A DNA stretch of 64,000 bases from UBA11740 sp049273695 (GCA_049273695.1 JBASRE010000009.1:7577-71576), one strand, 5' to 3'; counted from the first letter of the stretch, positions 27,264-36,534 are shown. Numbers and translations: made by a program. The notes: generated from the sequence alone by a model not told the origin.

Positions 27264-28409
27264 ATGTCATTAACAACGCTGAAACATAAGATCATTGCTA
27301 CCCAAACATTGATGATGATGTTTGGTTTGCTTCTCGCTGCGACTGTGTTCGCGACGTCCACCCGAGCGCAAGGCTTCCAGGTAGGATTGGGAGTGCCGCG
27401 GGAGGGTACCCAAGACCGATTCCCGCCAGTGTTCCGCGTAAGAGCAATAAAGAACAAGAAAGTCTATGACACGGTGGAAGACACTTACAAAGAAATAGGG
27501 TACAAGATCAAAGTCAAAGGGATCTGTCCGGAGAAACACCACTTAAGCACCTCAAGGATTAGCATCGCCAACCTGAAAGCCCGCCAACAGATCAATTTCC
27601 CGGTAGACAAAAAACATCGCAATATCGGCGCAGACTATGGACGTGAATGGGACCAATACAATTTCGACTTTCCCTTCCTGCTACCGAAGGTCTCACCCGT
27701 CCAGGCCTGCAACGCCGAAGTAAAACGGAGAGTGGATGCGGGTCAAAGTCTTCCGGCGATACTGCAGAACGGTTTCACGATCGAGATTGACGATGCCTAC
27801 GATGTGAGTCTCGGTATCGGTTGCGAGAAAACCGTCCATGTTGGGTACTATGAAATGCCCGTCTTCCGCGCCTACGGAACGCTTCCGGCAACAATCGAAT
27901 GCCGTCAAACAGGCTATATCGAAAGCCAAGGCGTGCCTCCAAAACCCGGCAAACCTTTGAACCCAGAATCGGATCGAATGCCGACACCACCGCCGCCCCT
28001 CGGACCAGTTTCGCTTACGGCTAGTCCTTCCGAGACCATCGGCCAGGCCTGCCCGGTCTACGTAAACTTCAAGGGTAGGATTGCGGCCAACGCGGAGAGT
28101 GAGTTCAGCAGCTTCAACACCAAGTACCGCTTCGTTGGCGACAATGGTTATGGAACCGACTGGATATATGTTTCTGTCGCGCGCAACACGCCAAAGACAA
28201 TAAACGGACGGCGGTACATTCAGGCGCCGGCAAGCAAACCCGGTGGCACGCTCCTCGCGCCGGGTGAAAAGCCCAAGATTCCTCTTTACCGGGGCTGGAT
28301 GCAGTTAGAAGTGCAGTTGCCGAATGGCTCCAAGAAGTCCGAACGGGCGAACTTCACCGTCGACTGTAATGTCACTCCCGCCCGGCCGCGAATAAAGGCG
28401 TCGAAGTGA
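27264..28409 (+). CDS. Exported hypothetical protein with Pro-rich hinge
   Basis: 381 residues starting at ATG 27264 with AAAGGAGA upstream. Signal peptide about 1-36 (IATQTLMMMFGLLLAATVFA). Two parts are joined by a Pro-rich hinge at about 225-255 (PPKPGKPLNPESDRMPTPPP). The second part (SLTASPSETIGQACPVYVNF) looks like an Ig-type domain, with cysteine at QACPVY and near the end, VDCN. No known family recognised. It stands between the two CARDB-like proteins and is probably expressed with them. Confidence 0.7.
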   Translation: MSLTTLKHKIIATQTLMMMFGLLLAATVFATSTRAQGFQVGLGVPREGTQDRFPPVFRVRAIKNKKVYDTVEDTYKEIGYKIKVKGICPEKHHLSTSRISIANLKARQQINFPVDKKHRNIGADYGREWDQYNFDFPFLLPKVSPVQACNAEVKRRVDAGQSLPAILQNGFTIEIDDAYDVSLGIGCEKTVHVGYYEMPVFRAYGTLPATIECRQTGYIESQGVPPKPGKPLNPESDRMPTPPPPLGPVSLTASPSETIGQACPVYVNFKGRIAANAESEFSSFNTKYRFVGDNGYGTDWIYVSVARNTPKTINGRRYIQAPASKPGGTLLAPGEKPKIPLYRGWMQLEVQLPNGSKKSERANFTVDCNVTPARPRIKASK

Positions 28410-28458
28410 GTTGAAACATTCGCCCGCTGGAATTAGCGGCAACCTAATAACTTTGCGT

Positions 28459-28513
28459 AGTGGCACAGACTTTAGTCTGTGATTCGCCAAACACAAACTG
28501 AAGTCTGTGCCAC
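28459..28513. repeat. GTGGCACAGACTTTAGTCTG palindromic repeat
   Basis: Left half GTGGCACAGACTTTAGTCTG plus TG, right half CACAAACTGAAGTCTGTGCC plus AC; the halves are reverse complements around a 10-base centre. Each half also has its own small palindrome (AGACTTTAGTCT). A half copy, AGACTTTAGTCTGCG, occurs near 58969-58983. It lies in the 130-base gap before the frameshifted exported-protein gene. Confidence 0.85.
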
Positions 28514-28542
28514 ATCCTTGCAGCGTTAGATAAGGACTAATC

Positions 28543-29644
28543 ATGACCAAAATCACAAATATCGCACTCGCGTTCGTTTTCGCAATTTTCACCGCAGCCC
28601 TGGCGGTTGCGCAAACGGCAAAATCTGAAAAAAGCGGCGACGACAAATATTCCAAACCCGCACGTGGAATTCGTCGGCAAGGAACTCTACGACGCAAACG
28701 GCACGCGGTGGACCAGATACAAACTGAGCGTCACGAACCGCGCCAGTCTTCCTGATTCTCTGTGGCAGCCGTCGGCGAGTCTGCCACCGTGCGGGAAGAA
28801 TGAAAATGCTTCGCGCACATGGGTGGAGATCTTCGGGTCGCTCATGAACAGGAAGGGCCCAGGCGAAGCCGAGGCTTATACCGCCGAAGGTTCTTCAGAG
28901 AAAACGAATAGTGGGCGCAAGCCTGGCGACGAAAGACTCAACGGTTTTTGCGGTCTACGTTCGTCAGAGGATCTGAACCAACTCTGGTTTGCAATCCCAG
29001 CCGGAGAAAAAGGTCCACCATGTGTCTACATCGTGATGACCGATCGGCAAACGGGGACGAAATACATTTCCAACCGGGTATGCTCGCGCAGTTTCACCGT
29101 GGTGACCGGTGGGTTTAAGGCTGGGGGACAAACTCAACAAATTCAAAAGGGGAAGGAGATATGGATCGAACTCAACAGCACTCAAATCAATGATTCCCCG
29201 GCAAACGTTCAGGGAGGTAGTGGCAAAGATAGAATCTTCAACTCATCTCGTGGAAGCACGGTCCAACAAACTGATTCAGGCGCGTCCGCCGACAAGAAAG
29301 CGGCACTCGCTCAGCCAGACTTGAGCATCAGACAGTTTCTATTTCCACCCACCAACGACAAGGCCCTCCGGGTGCGCGTGGTCAATACGGGCCAGGCGCC
29401 TTCCGCTGCTTGCCGCCTGGTTCTAACAGTGAGAAAGATCAACGGCGTCGCGGTTGGCAGAACTACTTATGTGAACGTCCCCGCGCTCGCCGCAGGCGCG
29501 GCTGACTGGCTCCTTATTGATGCTAAGAGCATCCTGCCTAACAACGTTTCGCTCCAGTCGACAACCTTCAGACTGAACGTTGATGCAACTGCGATCGTCT
29601 CGGAATTAAACGAAGCTAACAACGAAGTCTGGCACAACAAATAA
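28543..29644 (+). pseudogene. Exported protein with CARDB-like C-terminus, frameshifted after the signal peptide
   Basis: The ATG at 28543 starts a clear signal peptide (NIALAFVFAIFTAALAVAQT) in one frame, but that frame ends at 28755. The rest of the protein continues in the +1 frame to the TAA at 29642-29644, beginning around NPHVEFVGKELYDANGTRWT. The switch must lie near 28635-28665, most simply in the six-A run of CTGAAAAAAGC. Joined, the product is about 365 residues with a middle beta domain and a C-terminal CARDB-like domain (LSIRQFLFPPTNDKALRVRV, ending NEANNEVWHN) matching the protein at 26756. Causes: real loss, slippage-controlled expression, or an assembly error. Confidence 0.7.
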
Positions 29645-30101
29645 CCCGCCGCGGCGCGATTCAGTGTGTGCGGCATCACCGCTCGCCTTCAGGTTGGGTG
29701 GCGGCAATGACGCCCCGTCACTGTTAGTGTCTGCCTGAGCGCCACCCTTGCGAAAAACGCCCCTGAAAGCGCAGTCTCGCAAACTTGAATACTGCTCGCC
29801 CCTTCTTCGCCTAACCACTCAAAGAAACCGGGAAACTTAGAGACATCAGGGCCTGTTGCGCGCCACGCGCTGCATGGGCCGGATTCATACTTTTTCCGTT
29901 AATTACATGTCGATTCGAGCATCGCTCATTCGACTATTTGTTGAACCGAAAGTTGCGGGCAGATGGGTTTGCTCAAGATCAAAAAGCGAGATTCGCGGCA
30001 ATTGATTGGTGAGAATGCCCAATGCCGGTTGCTGGACGTTTAATTATTGAAGTGACAGACTTATAGGCAACCCGAACAAACTTGAGAAGGAAGTTAGCCC
30101 C
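29645..30101. other. Gene-free stretch before the RND operon
   Basis: No convincing coding frame. A hairpin (GGGTGGCG at 29696-29703, CGCCACCC at 29740-29747) lies about 50 bases after the upstream gene and could end its transcript, though no T-run follows. The last 150 bases before the adaptor gene are AT-richer (TTTTTCCGTTAATTACATG near 29890) and are the likely promoter area; GAGAAGGAAG precedes the adaptor ATG. Confidence 0.5.
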
Positions 30102-31403
30102 ATGACACGCACTCAGACCCGGCGAGTTAGGCCAGCCATTTTGTTACTCGCATGCGGGTTGTCGGCCCTGATCGTCGCGGGCTGCCGAAGTAGGGCGCAG
30201 CAAGGTTTCGATCGGCCACCTGCCCCGGTGCAGGTTGCAGACGCGAGCAGCCAGGATGTTCCTATCTATCTCGATGCAATCGGAAAAACTGTGGCCCGCG
30301 AAGTTGTTTCAATCGAACCGCAGGTCTCCGGGCGCATCACCCGGATTCATTTCACGGACGGCGCCGATGTAAAGAAGGGCCAGTTGCTGTTCACGATCGA
30401 TACGCGACCCTTCGAGGCGAATCTAAGACAGGCGCAAGCCAACCATTCGCGGACAGTTTCTTTGAAGAAGCAGGCCGAAGCTAATCTCGCCCGCGAAATG
30501 GCGCAGGCAAAGTGGGGATTGGCTCAGGTAAACCGCTACGCAAAGTTAGTGGAAGCCGGCGTGGTACCGCGTGAACAGTACGAAGAACTGCGAGCGAATT
30601 ATGAGTCGCTGAGAGCAACGGCTGAGGCCGCCAGAGCAACGGTAAATAGTGCGAACGAAGCAATCAAAGTTGATGCGGCCGCGGTCGAAAGAGCAAAGGT
30701 TGATCTCAGCTATTGTTATGTTCGCTCGCCGATCGACGGGCGTGCGGGACAGCGACTGGTTGACGTGGGAAACGTCGTCAACCCCGGTGGTGCGAACAGC
30801 GGTGGCACTTCGGTGGCCACGGTTGGGAGCAACGCGAATTCTGCCAACAGCTCAAGCGCTCTCCTGATAATCGAACGGCTGGATCCGATTTACGCCGACT
30901 TCACGATCTCACAAAACAGCTTGAGTCAGGTTCAGAACGAGATGCGCGCCGGCACGCTCAAGACTGAAGTACGGCTACCGGATCAGCCGGATGCGATGGT
31001 CGCGGGTCAACTGACATTCCTCGACGTCGCAGTCCAGAACACAACTGGCCAGGTCGGTCTGCGCGCGACAATTCCTAATGCGGGCCATCGGTTTTGGCCG
31101 GGTCGTTTCGTGAGTGTCCGCTTGATTCTAAGCACCATTCATCAGGCGGTGCTCGTGCCTGCCACCGCCCCGCAGACGTCGGCCAAGGGTCCGTTCGTTT
31201 ACGTCGTCAAACAGGATTCGACCGCTGAGCAAAGACCGGTGACCCTGGGTCAGCGTCAGGGCGATCTCGTTGTCGTTGAGCAGGGCGTGCAAGCCGGCGA
31301 ACGTGTGATCACCGTCGGCCAATTAGGCGTCACGCCCGGTGGTAAAGTTTTGATCGAGCAACCGAAGAATCCAGCTGCTCCGCCAGCCACCAACAGCAAT
31401 TAA
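30102..31403 (+). CDS. RND efflux periplasmic adaptor (membrane fusion) lipoprotein
   Basis: 433 residues. The signal peptide ends in a lipobox, LIVAGC with Cys28. The order is typical of the MdtA/AcrA family: barrel-sandwich half (VSIEPQVSGRITRIHFTDGA), an alpha-hairpin of about 100 residues (ANLRQAQANHSRTVSLKKQA to NSANEAIKVDAAAVERAK), second half-lipoyl (LSYCYVRSPIDGRAGQRLVD) and beta-barrel/proximal domains. It bridges the inner-membrane pump and an outer-membrane channel; no TolC-like gene is in the window. The pump gene starts 9 bases downstream, so both are one operon. Confidence 0.92.
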   Translation: MTRTQTRRVRPAILLLACGLSALIVAGCRSRAQQGFDRPPAPVQVADASSQDVPIYLDAIGKTVAREVVSIEPQVSGRITRIHFTDGADVKKGQLLFTIDTRPFEANLRQAQANHSRTVSLKKQAEANLAREMAQAKWGLAQVNRYAKLVEAGVVPREQYEELRANYESLRATAEAARATVNSANEAIKVDAAAVERAKVDLSYCYVRSPIDGRAGQRLVDVGNVVNPGGANSGGTSVATVGSNANSANSSSALLIIERLDPIYADFTISQNSLSQVQNEMRAGTLKTEVRLPDQPDAMVAGQLTFLDVAVQNTTGQVGLRATIPNAGHRFWPGRFVSVRLILSTIHQAVLVPATAPQTSAKGPFVYVVKQDSTAEQRPVTLGQRQGDLVVVEQGVQAGERVITVGQLGVTPGGKVLIEQPKNPAAPPATNSN

Positions 31404-31412
31404 TCGCGTGTC

Positions 31413-34400
31413 ATGAATCTTTCCGAACCATTCATCCGGCGCCCCGTCATGACCGCGGTGCTCACCCTGTCAGTAGTCCTCTTCGGGCTGCTGAGTTATT
31501 GGCAGTTGCCCGTAAACGACCTGCCGGCGGTTGACTATCCTGTCATCCAGGTTCAGGTCGGTTATCCCGGCGCCAGTCCGGACACGATTGCCAACAACAT
31601 CGCGACGCCCCTCGAACGCCAGTTCATGCAGATCAACGGACTGGAAGTCGTTACCTCGCAGAGCACTCAGGGATTCGCCTCATTCACGCTTCAGTTCGCG
31701 CTTGAAAAGGATATCGACGCGGCGGCTACGGACGTACAGACTGCGATCTCGCAGGCAACGGGCAGTTTACCGTCCGATCTGCCTTCGCCACCCACTTACG
31801 CGAAAAGCAATCCGAACGATCAGCCGATCATGTACATCGCGCTGACCAGCGATTCCGTTACCCCGGGGCAGCTTTATGACTATGCGAGCACGCAAGTGGG
31901 CCAGCGCCTCAGCATCCTTCCGGGTGTCTCGCAAGTACTGGTCTTCGGATCCAAATCGGCCATCCGGATCAAGGCAAATCCGCAGGCCATGTGGGCACGT
32001 GGCATTTCTATCGACGATCTAAACGCCGCGATCAAGAGCGGAACCAGCTATGCCGGCGCTGGTCAATTAGACAGCGCAACGGGCACTGCGATTCTGCGTC
32101 CCCAGGGTCAACTTGAAACTCCGGACCAATACCGCAACCTGATTATTGGCGGTACAGCCGATGCGCCGGTCTATCTGCGCGACGTGGCTACGGTCAAGGA
32201 GTCTGTTCAGGATGAGCGCGCGAGCATGCGGTTTTGGGTGCGTGGCTATTCGGTACCGTCGGCAACGGTGATCGTCGCGGTCAATCGTCGCGCGGGCGCC
32301 AATGCCGTGGAGGTCTCTCAAAGCATCCACGAAATCATGCCGTCGATCGCCAATCAGTTGCCGGGTTCAATCCGTATCACGCCGATTTACGACCGTTCGC
32401 TCACCATCGTCCATTCGGTAAGTGACGTGCGGATGACGCTGATCATCGCGTTTGTCCTGGTAGTGATGGTGATTTTTGCTTTTCTCGGGAGGGCAACCGA
32501 CACGCTGATTCCCACGGTAGCGCTGCCGTTATCTTTGCTTATCACGTTCATCGCGATGCGCGCGCTTGGTTACAGTCTCGACAACCTGTCGTTGATGGCG
32601 CTGACGCTGGCGATCGGATTCCTGGTCGATGACGCGATCGTATTTCTCGAGAACACTGTCCGGCGTATCGAGCGCGGCGAGCAGCCGTTCATCGCGGCCA
32701 TTAATAGCGCGAAGGAAATCAGCTTCACCATTCTGTCGATGACCATCTCACTGGCGGCGGTTTTCATCCCGCTGGTTTTTATGTCGGGCCTGGTCGGCAG
32801 AGTCTTCCGCGAATTCGCCGTCACGATTGTGATTGCGATCTTTGCTTCCGGGGTAGTTTCGCTAACGTTGACGCCGTTAATGTGCGCGCGACTGCTTAAG
32901 GAACGGGGCGAAGGCACCCGGAAAACCTGGATGGAACGCGTGATTGGCGGCGTCGAGCAGCGCGTGCTCAAGCTTTATGGCGGATCACTTTGGTGGTTCC
33001 TGCGCCATCGTTGGGTTTCGCTCGCTATTTGGATCGTCTGTCTGGCCGGCACGATCGCCTTGTTCGTCCTGGTGCCCAAGTCGTTTCTGCCGCCGGGAGA
33101 CAGCAGCGTGATTTTCGGCGCATTCATCGCGGCGGAAGGCTCTTCGCCGCAACAGATGCGAGCGTTACAGACCCGCGTGGATGAAATACTGCAAAACGAT
33201 CCCAATGTAATTACCGAATTTACCTTGACCGGGGCCACCGGTTTCCTGGCGGCGAATCAGGGCATCACTTTTACTTTTATTAAGCCCCCCGAAGAACGCG
33301 CGCCTATCGAAGAAGTCACTGCCGAAATGATGGGCAAGCTCAACACGATCCCGGGCGTGATGACTTTCTTGCGGCCCTTTCCCGTGCTGGAAATTAGCAC
33401 CGGTGTGACCAGTCAGCAGCAAGGTCAATACGCTTTCGCGGTGTCTGGCGCCGATCCGAATCAAGTCTACGACGCCGGCCAGAAATTACTGGGCAAGCTG
33501 ATGACGTATCCCGGCTTTCTTAGTGTCTCGTCCGACTTTTTCAACAACACGCCCAATGTAGACATCGAGATCCGTCGCGAACAGGCAAAGACATACGGCG
33601 TTTCAGAAGCGCGCATTCTTACCTTGCTGCGCAATGCCTATTCGCAAAATTACGTTTACCTGATCAAGAAGCCGGAAGACCAGTATCAGGTCATTCTCGA
33701 GATGGAAGATTCCGCGCGCCAGAATCCGAATGACCTGGGTTTGCTGTACATCAAATCTGACGACGGCCAGCGATTGATACCGTTAAACGAACTCGTGACC
33801 TGGAAATCGACTTTGGGCCCACAGACGGTGAATCACTTGAACCAGTTCACCAGCATGACGCTCTTCTTTAATCTCAAGCCCGGCGTGCCGCTTGGTGATG
33901 CCACCAATTTTATTGCTAAGGCAGCAGCCGAAGTCGTGCCGCCGGGCGTACGGGCTGAGCTTCAGGGTGAAGCTCAGACTTTTGCCAATACCGTTACCAG
34001 CCTTACGGTCCTGATGGGCCTCGCGGTTTTTGTGATGTACGTAATTCTGGCGATCTTGTACGAAAGCTACGTACATCCGCTGACGGTGCTCTCGACGCTG
34101 CCGACTGCGTTGGTGGGTGGTTTGTTGACCCTGTTCGTGTTCGGCCAGGAAGCTTCTTTGTACGCCTTCGTCGGCATGTTCATGCTGATGGGCATCGTCA
34201 AAAAGAATGGGATTTTGATCGTGGACTTCGCTCGTCAGCGGGTGGAAGCCGGTGAGGCCGCTGAGAAGGCAATTCACGATGCCAGCATGGATCGGTTTCG
34301 GCCGATTCTGATGACGACGCTCGCGGCAGTCTTCGGTGCTGTGCCGATCGCGCTTGGTTATGGCGCCGACGGTTCATCTCGCCGGCCTTTGGGACTGGTT

Positions 34401-34583
34401 GTTGTCGGCGGTCTGGTCGTTTCGCAGTTCATCACGCTCTACATCACCCCGGTGATTTACCTTTACCTCGAACGCTTTCAAGAGGACTTTCTCGATCGGT
34501 TTGCGTTCTTTCGCTCGGGTCGCGCGCGTTCCACCACGCCGCCACCCGCGGCTGACCTTCCGTTATCGCTGAAACAGGACTGA
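31413..34583 (+). CDS. RND multidrug efflux pump, HAE-1 type inner-membrane permease
   Basis: 1056 residues, the usual length for AcrB/MdtB-like pumps. It starts NLSEPFIRRPVMTAVLTLSV and has 12 membrane helices in two halves, with large periplasmic loops after TM1 and TM7. TM4 has the proton-relay pair Asp-Asp in IGFLVDDAIVFLENTVRRIE, with the expected Lys/TM10 region near VGMFMLMGIVKKNGILIVDF. Annotators would call it MdtB/MdtC-like; substrates are not predictable. It is translated with the lipoprotein adaptor upstream. Confidence 0.93.
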   Translation: MNLSEPFIRRPVMTAVLTLSVVLFGLLSYWQLPVNDLPAVDYPVIQVQVGYPGASPDTIANNIATPLERQFMQINGLEVVTSQSTQGFASFTLQFALEKDIDAAATDVQTAISQATGSLPSDLPSPPTYAKSNPNDQPIMYIALTSDSVTPGQLYDYASTQVGQRLSILPGVSQVLVFGSKSAIRIKANPQAMWARGISIDDLNAAIKSGTSYAGAGQLDSATGTAILRPQGQLETPDQYRNLIIGGTADAPVYLRDVATVKESVQDERASMRFWVRGYSVPSATVIVAVNRRAGANAVEVSQSIHEIMPSIANQLPGSIRITPIYDRSLTIVHSVSDVRMTLIIAFVLVVMVIFAFLGRATDTLIPTVALPLSLLITFIAMRALGYSLDNLSLMALTLAIGFLVDDAIVFLENTVRRIERGEQPFIAAINSAKEISFTILSMTISLAAVFIPLVFMSGLVGRVFREFAVTIVIAIFASGVVSLTLTPLMCARLLKERGEGTRKTWMERVIGGVEQRVLKLYGGSLWWFLRHRWVSLAIWIVCLAGTIALFVLVPKSFLPPGDSSVIFGAFIAAEGSSPQQMRALQTRVDEILQNDPNVITEFTLTGATGFLAANQGITFTFIKPPEERAPIEEVTAEMMGKLNTIPGVMTFLRPFPVLEISTGVTSQQQGQYAFAVSGADPNQVYDAGQKLLGKLMTYPGFLSVSSDFFNNTPNVDIEIRREQAKTYGVSEARILTLLRNAYSQNYVYLIKKPEDQYQVILEMEDSARQNPNDLGLLYIKSDDGQRLIPLNELVTWKSTLGPQTVNHLNQFTSMTLFFNLKPGVPLGDATNFIAKAAAEVVPPGVRAELQGEAQTFANTVTSLTVLMGLAVFVMYVILAILYESYVHPLTVLSTLPTALVGGLLTLFVFGQEASLYAFVGMFMLMGIVKKNGILIVDFARQRVEAGEAAEKAIHDASMDRFRPILMTTLAAVFGAVPIALGYGADGSSRRPLGLVVVGGLVVSQFITLYITPVIYLYLERFQEDFLDRFAFFRSGRARSTTPPPAADLPLSLKQD

Positions 34584-34883
34584 GCAGAGGCAACAGAACT
34601 TTGTTTGAAATTAGGCACCGGCAACAATTGATGAGGACGATCCTGATCACCGGAGCAAACCGCTGGGTTTGGTGCGGCGAATAAAGCAAGGTGAGAAAAT
34701 CTACGAGTGAATGATCGACGTGGCGCGCGTGTCTTGCCGGGCTCTCTTTGAATCTGTCACGCGTATCGTTGAGAACAATCGTAACTCCTCACTTGTGTAA
34801 TGTTCTCGGGCGGACGCTGGTAAGAATTTCTTAGGGAAACTCCCGACTAGAACCCGAGTCTTCCTTTTTTCGATAATCGATGC
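34584..34883. other. Intergenic region with repeat
   Basis: 300 bases. Holds the second copy of the 80-base repeat (34686-34762, described separately). The rest shows no coding frame. TTCTCGGGCGG and an AT-rich block (TTTCTTAGGGAAACTCCCGA, TTCCTTTTTTCGATAATCG) precede the next gene and may contain its promoter. Confidence 0.45.
34686..34762. repeat. GCAAGGTGAGAAAATCTACG repeat, copy 2
   Basis: Same sequence as 23785-23865 with scattered changes and a small deletion near ATGATCGAC. Both copies lie in intergenic DNA after minus- or plus-strand genes, in the same orientation on this strand. The ends are partly complementary (GCAAGG / CTTGCC). Confidence 0.8.
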
Positions 34884-35489
34884 ATGACATCGCGCCGGTT
34901 ATTGATTTCCCAGCGGGCCTGGCCTCAACTTTCTTACTCGAAGTGGACGGCCGTCCCTTTCCTTTACCTGTTATTTCTTGTGCCGCCAGCTTCGGCGCAA
35001 TTCAAACCACCTTTGCCAGCGCGCGATGTCAATTTCAGTTCGGTGGTAACAGCAGATGAAGACGCTGATCTTGCGTTGCGCGGTATCGAAGCACTGAAGA
35101 GGTTGGAGAAACTAGCGCCGGTTCACGCATCGCGCGGCGCGTTTGACGCAAACGCGAGGCTTTCGTCGGTGTCTTTTGAAGTTTTCAAGAAAGAGTTTGA
35201 GAGTGTGCTCGCGGAAGTCGAGCCTTTGCTTTGCCGGTTACCGCAAACCAAATTAAAAGTGCATATCGTAAATGCGCTCCATTCGTACCGAGACGGCCTG
35301 TTTTGGTTGAAGAGGATAGATCAGCCGCGCGTCGTTCAAGCGGGGGCGCTTTATTACCAAAACGCCACTCAGACACCGGCCGACGCTGCGTACTCGTTAA
35401 CGATTCCCTACACCGTCGCTGCTCACTGGCGCAATGCCAGCAAGTATCTGAAACGCGCGCAAGCCCTCCTTAATTCGAAGGTTCCGTAA
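34884..35489 (+). CDS. Exported hypothetical protein
   Basis: 201 residues. A signal segment follows a basic N-region (KWTAVPFLYLLFLVPPASAQ at about 20-39). The mature part is mostly helical: DLALRGIEALKRLEKLAPVH, FEVFKKEFESVLAEVEPLLC, LKVHIVNALHSYRDGLFWLK and AAHWRNASKYLKRAQALL. It looks like a small four-helix exported protein. No family recognised. The start could be later (ATG-less stretch before the hydrophobic core), so the first 15 residues are uncertain. Confidence 0.65.
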   Translation: MTSRRLLISQRAWPQLSYSKWTAVPFLYLLFLVPPASAQFKPPLPARDVNFSSVVTADEDADLALRGIEALKRLEKLAPVHASRGAFDANARLSSVSFEVFKKEFESVLAEVEPLLCRLPQTKLKVHIVNALHSYRDGLFWLKRIDQPRVVQAGALYYQNATQTPADAAYSLTIPYTVAAHWRNASKYLKRAQALLNSKVP

Positions 35490-35819
35490 TCAAACTGTTA
35501 GAGGACGTTCGGCGTCTTCGCACGTGATTATCGAGGTCGCTCGGCGCACGTCACATCTGCACGTGATCGTCGAGGTTCGGCGGGGTATAGGCCGGTCACG
35601 CGCGTGTCGAAGTTCGACGGCTGGTGGACATCCTTACCATCGTGTGCCGGGGAAGTTTCGGATGCTGGCGGCGTCCCGATGCGTGTGCGCTTTCTGGACT
35701 GGACTGCTCTGAAACCGTTGGGCGGCAATCGTTTCAGTAACTTGCAAAATCATGTTTTACAAGTTTCACTGAAGGTCTAAAGGGGATCGCCATCCCGCTT
35801 CAAAGGACTGTAATACATC
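35490..35819. other. Gene-free stretch with imperfect direct repeat and hairpin
   Basis: Two similar 27-base units, GCACGTGATTATCGAGGTCG (from 35520) and GCACGTGATCGTCGAGGTTC (from about 35561), lie 41 bases apart. Just before the MEDS-domain gene is an imperfect hairpin, TTCAGTAACTTGC / CAAGTTTCACTGAA (about 35727-35775), enclosing AAAATCATGTTTTA; it may be an operator. No coding frame is convincing. Confidence 0.4.
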
Positions 35820-36062
35820 ATGTCATCAGAGTTGAGAGACAGCGGAATTAGCGTTGTCGGTGACGTTCCCTGGGGCACACATTTCTGCCATTTCTACGAA
35901 ACGAAACAGGACTTGCTCGACACTCTGGTCCCATACTTTAAGACTGGGTTGGAAAACAATGAGTGCTGCTTGTGGGTCGTCTCAGATACCGATCTAATCA
36001 CAGTTGAAGAGGCCAAAAGGGCGCTGGCACAGGTTGTTCCCGATCTTGATAATTTGTCATAG
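35820..36062 (+). pseudogene. Truncated MEDS-domain sensor protein
   Basis: 80 residues that match only the start of a MEDS (DcmR-like sensory) domain: GISVVGDVPWGTHFCHFYET, QDLLDTLVPYFKTGLENNEC, CLWVVSDTDLITVEEAKRAL. MEDS domains are about twice this length and normally precede PAS and histidine-kinase domains. Here a TAG stops the frame and none of the three frames downstream resumes the family. It appears to be the 5' remnant of a larger signalling gene, next to the tRNA remnant at 36420-36496, so the lost part may have been removed by an integration or excision event. Confidence 0.6.
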
Positions 36063-36280
36063 TCAGGTGTGATACGCGGATGTCTTTTCGAATACGCAGA
36101 GCTTGGACTTCATGGGGCGTTCTCCGAGCGAAAGGAACGGGCAAGAAGGGCTTCGGTTAGTTAACCAACTTCGGAGTCTCGACCCGTTGACTCCGTGAAT
36201 TGATTTTCATAGACGGAATTGCAACCGGTCAATCGGGGAAACCCTGAGTCTTGTCACGATTCAATGAGGTAGGAACGCTT

Positions 36281-36415
36281 GTGCGCTAATGTCACCCTGC
36301 TGTGTGCCAACTATGTGCCAACTCGGCCGAATGCAGATAGACACAGCGGCAGAGCGCGAGTATAAGACTGCGGGAATACTTACTTAAACGAAGAGACAAT
36401 GAATCGCACAGAACG
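36281..36415. other. Possible edge of a decayed integrated element
   Basis: A short direct repeat, TGTGCCAACTATGTGCCAAC, lies at about 36302-36322 in a gene-free stretch between the truncated MEDS gene and the tRNA remnant. Such strings are common next to tyrosine-integrase genes, but no integrase is present. Support is contextual only. Confidence 0.25.
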
Positions 36416-36419
36416 AAGC

Positions 36420-36496
36420 GCCGAGGAACAAGCGATTAGATTTGGAGTCCGTTGGGAGTAATCCCTGTGCGGGTTCAATTCCCACCCTCGGCGCCA
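36420..36496 (+). tRNA. tRNA-Ser/Leu-like remnant (3' half intact, D-arm missing)
   Basis: GCCGAGG (36420-36426) pairs with CCTCGGC (36486-36492), followed by G and CCA, giving an acceptor stem with encoded CCA. Upstream is a T-arm (GCGGG-TTCAATT-CCCAC, one mismatch) and a class II variable arm hairpin (GGGA-GTAA-TCCC). Between acceptor and anticodon region only about 10 bases remain, so there is no D-arm, and the anticodon stem does not pair well. The discriminator G and long variable arm favour tRNA-Ser (loop TTGGAG would read GGA). This is a pseudogene or an attachment-site half, not a functional tRNA. Confidence 0.6.
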
Positions 36497-36534
36497 ATAC
36501 TGACATTCGAAGATTGCTTCGAGACAGAAGGACT

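Noticed and set aside
30102..34583. Complete tripartite efflux operon
   Set aside because: Adaptor and pump are present but no outer-membrane channel gene follows; the next gene is an unrelated exported protein.
36442..36534. Extended start of the acetamidase gene inside the tRNA remnant
   Set aside because: The extension lacks homology, and a ribosome-binding site plus signal peptide mark the ATG at 36535.
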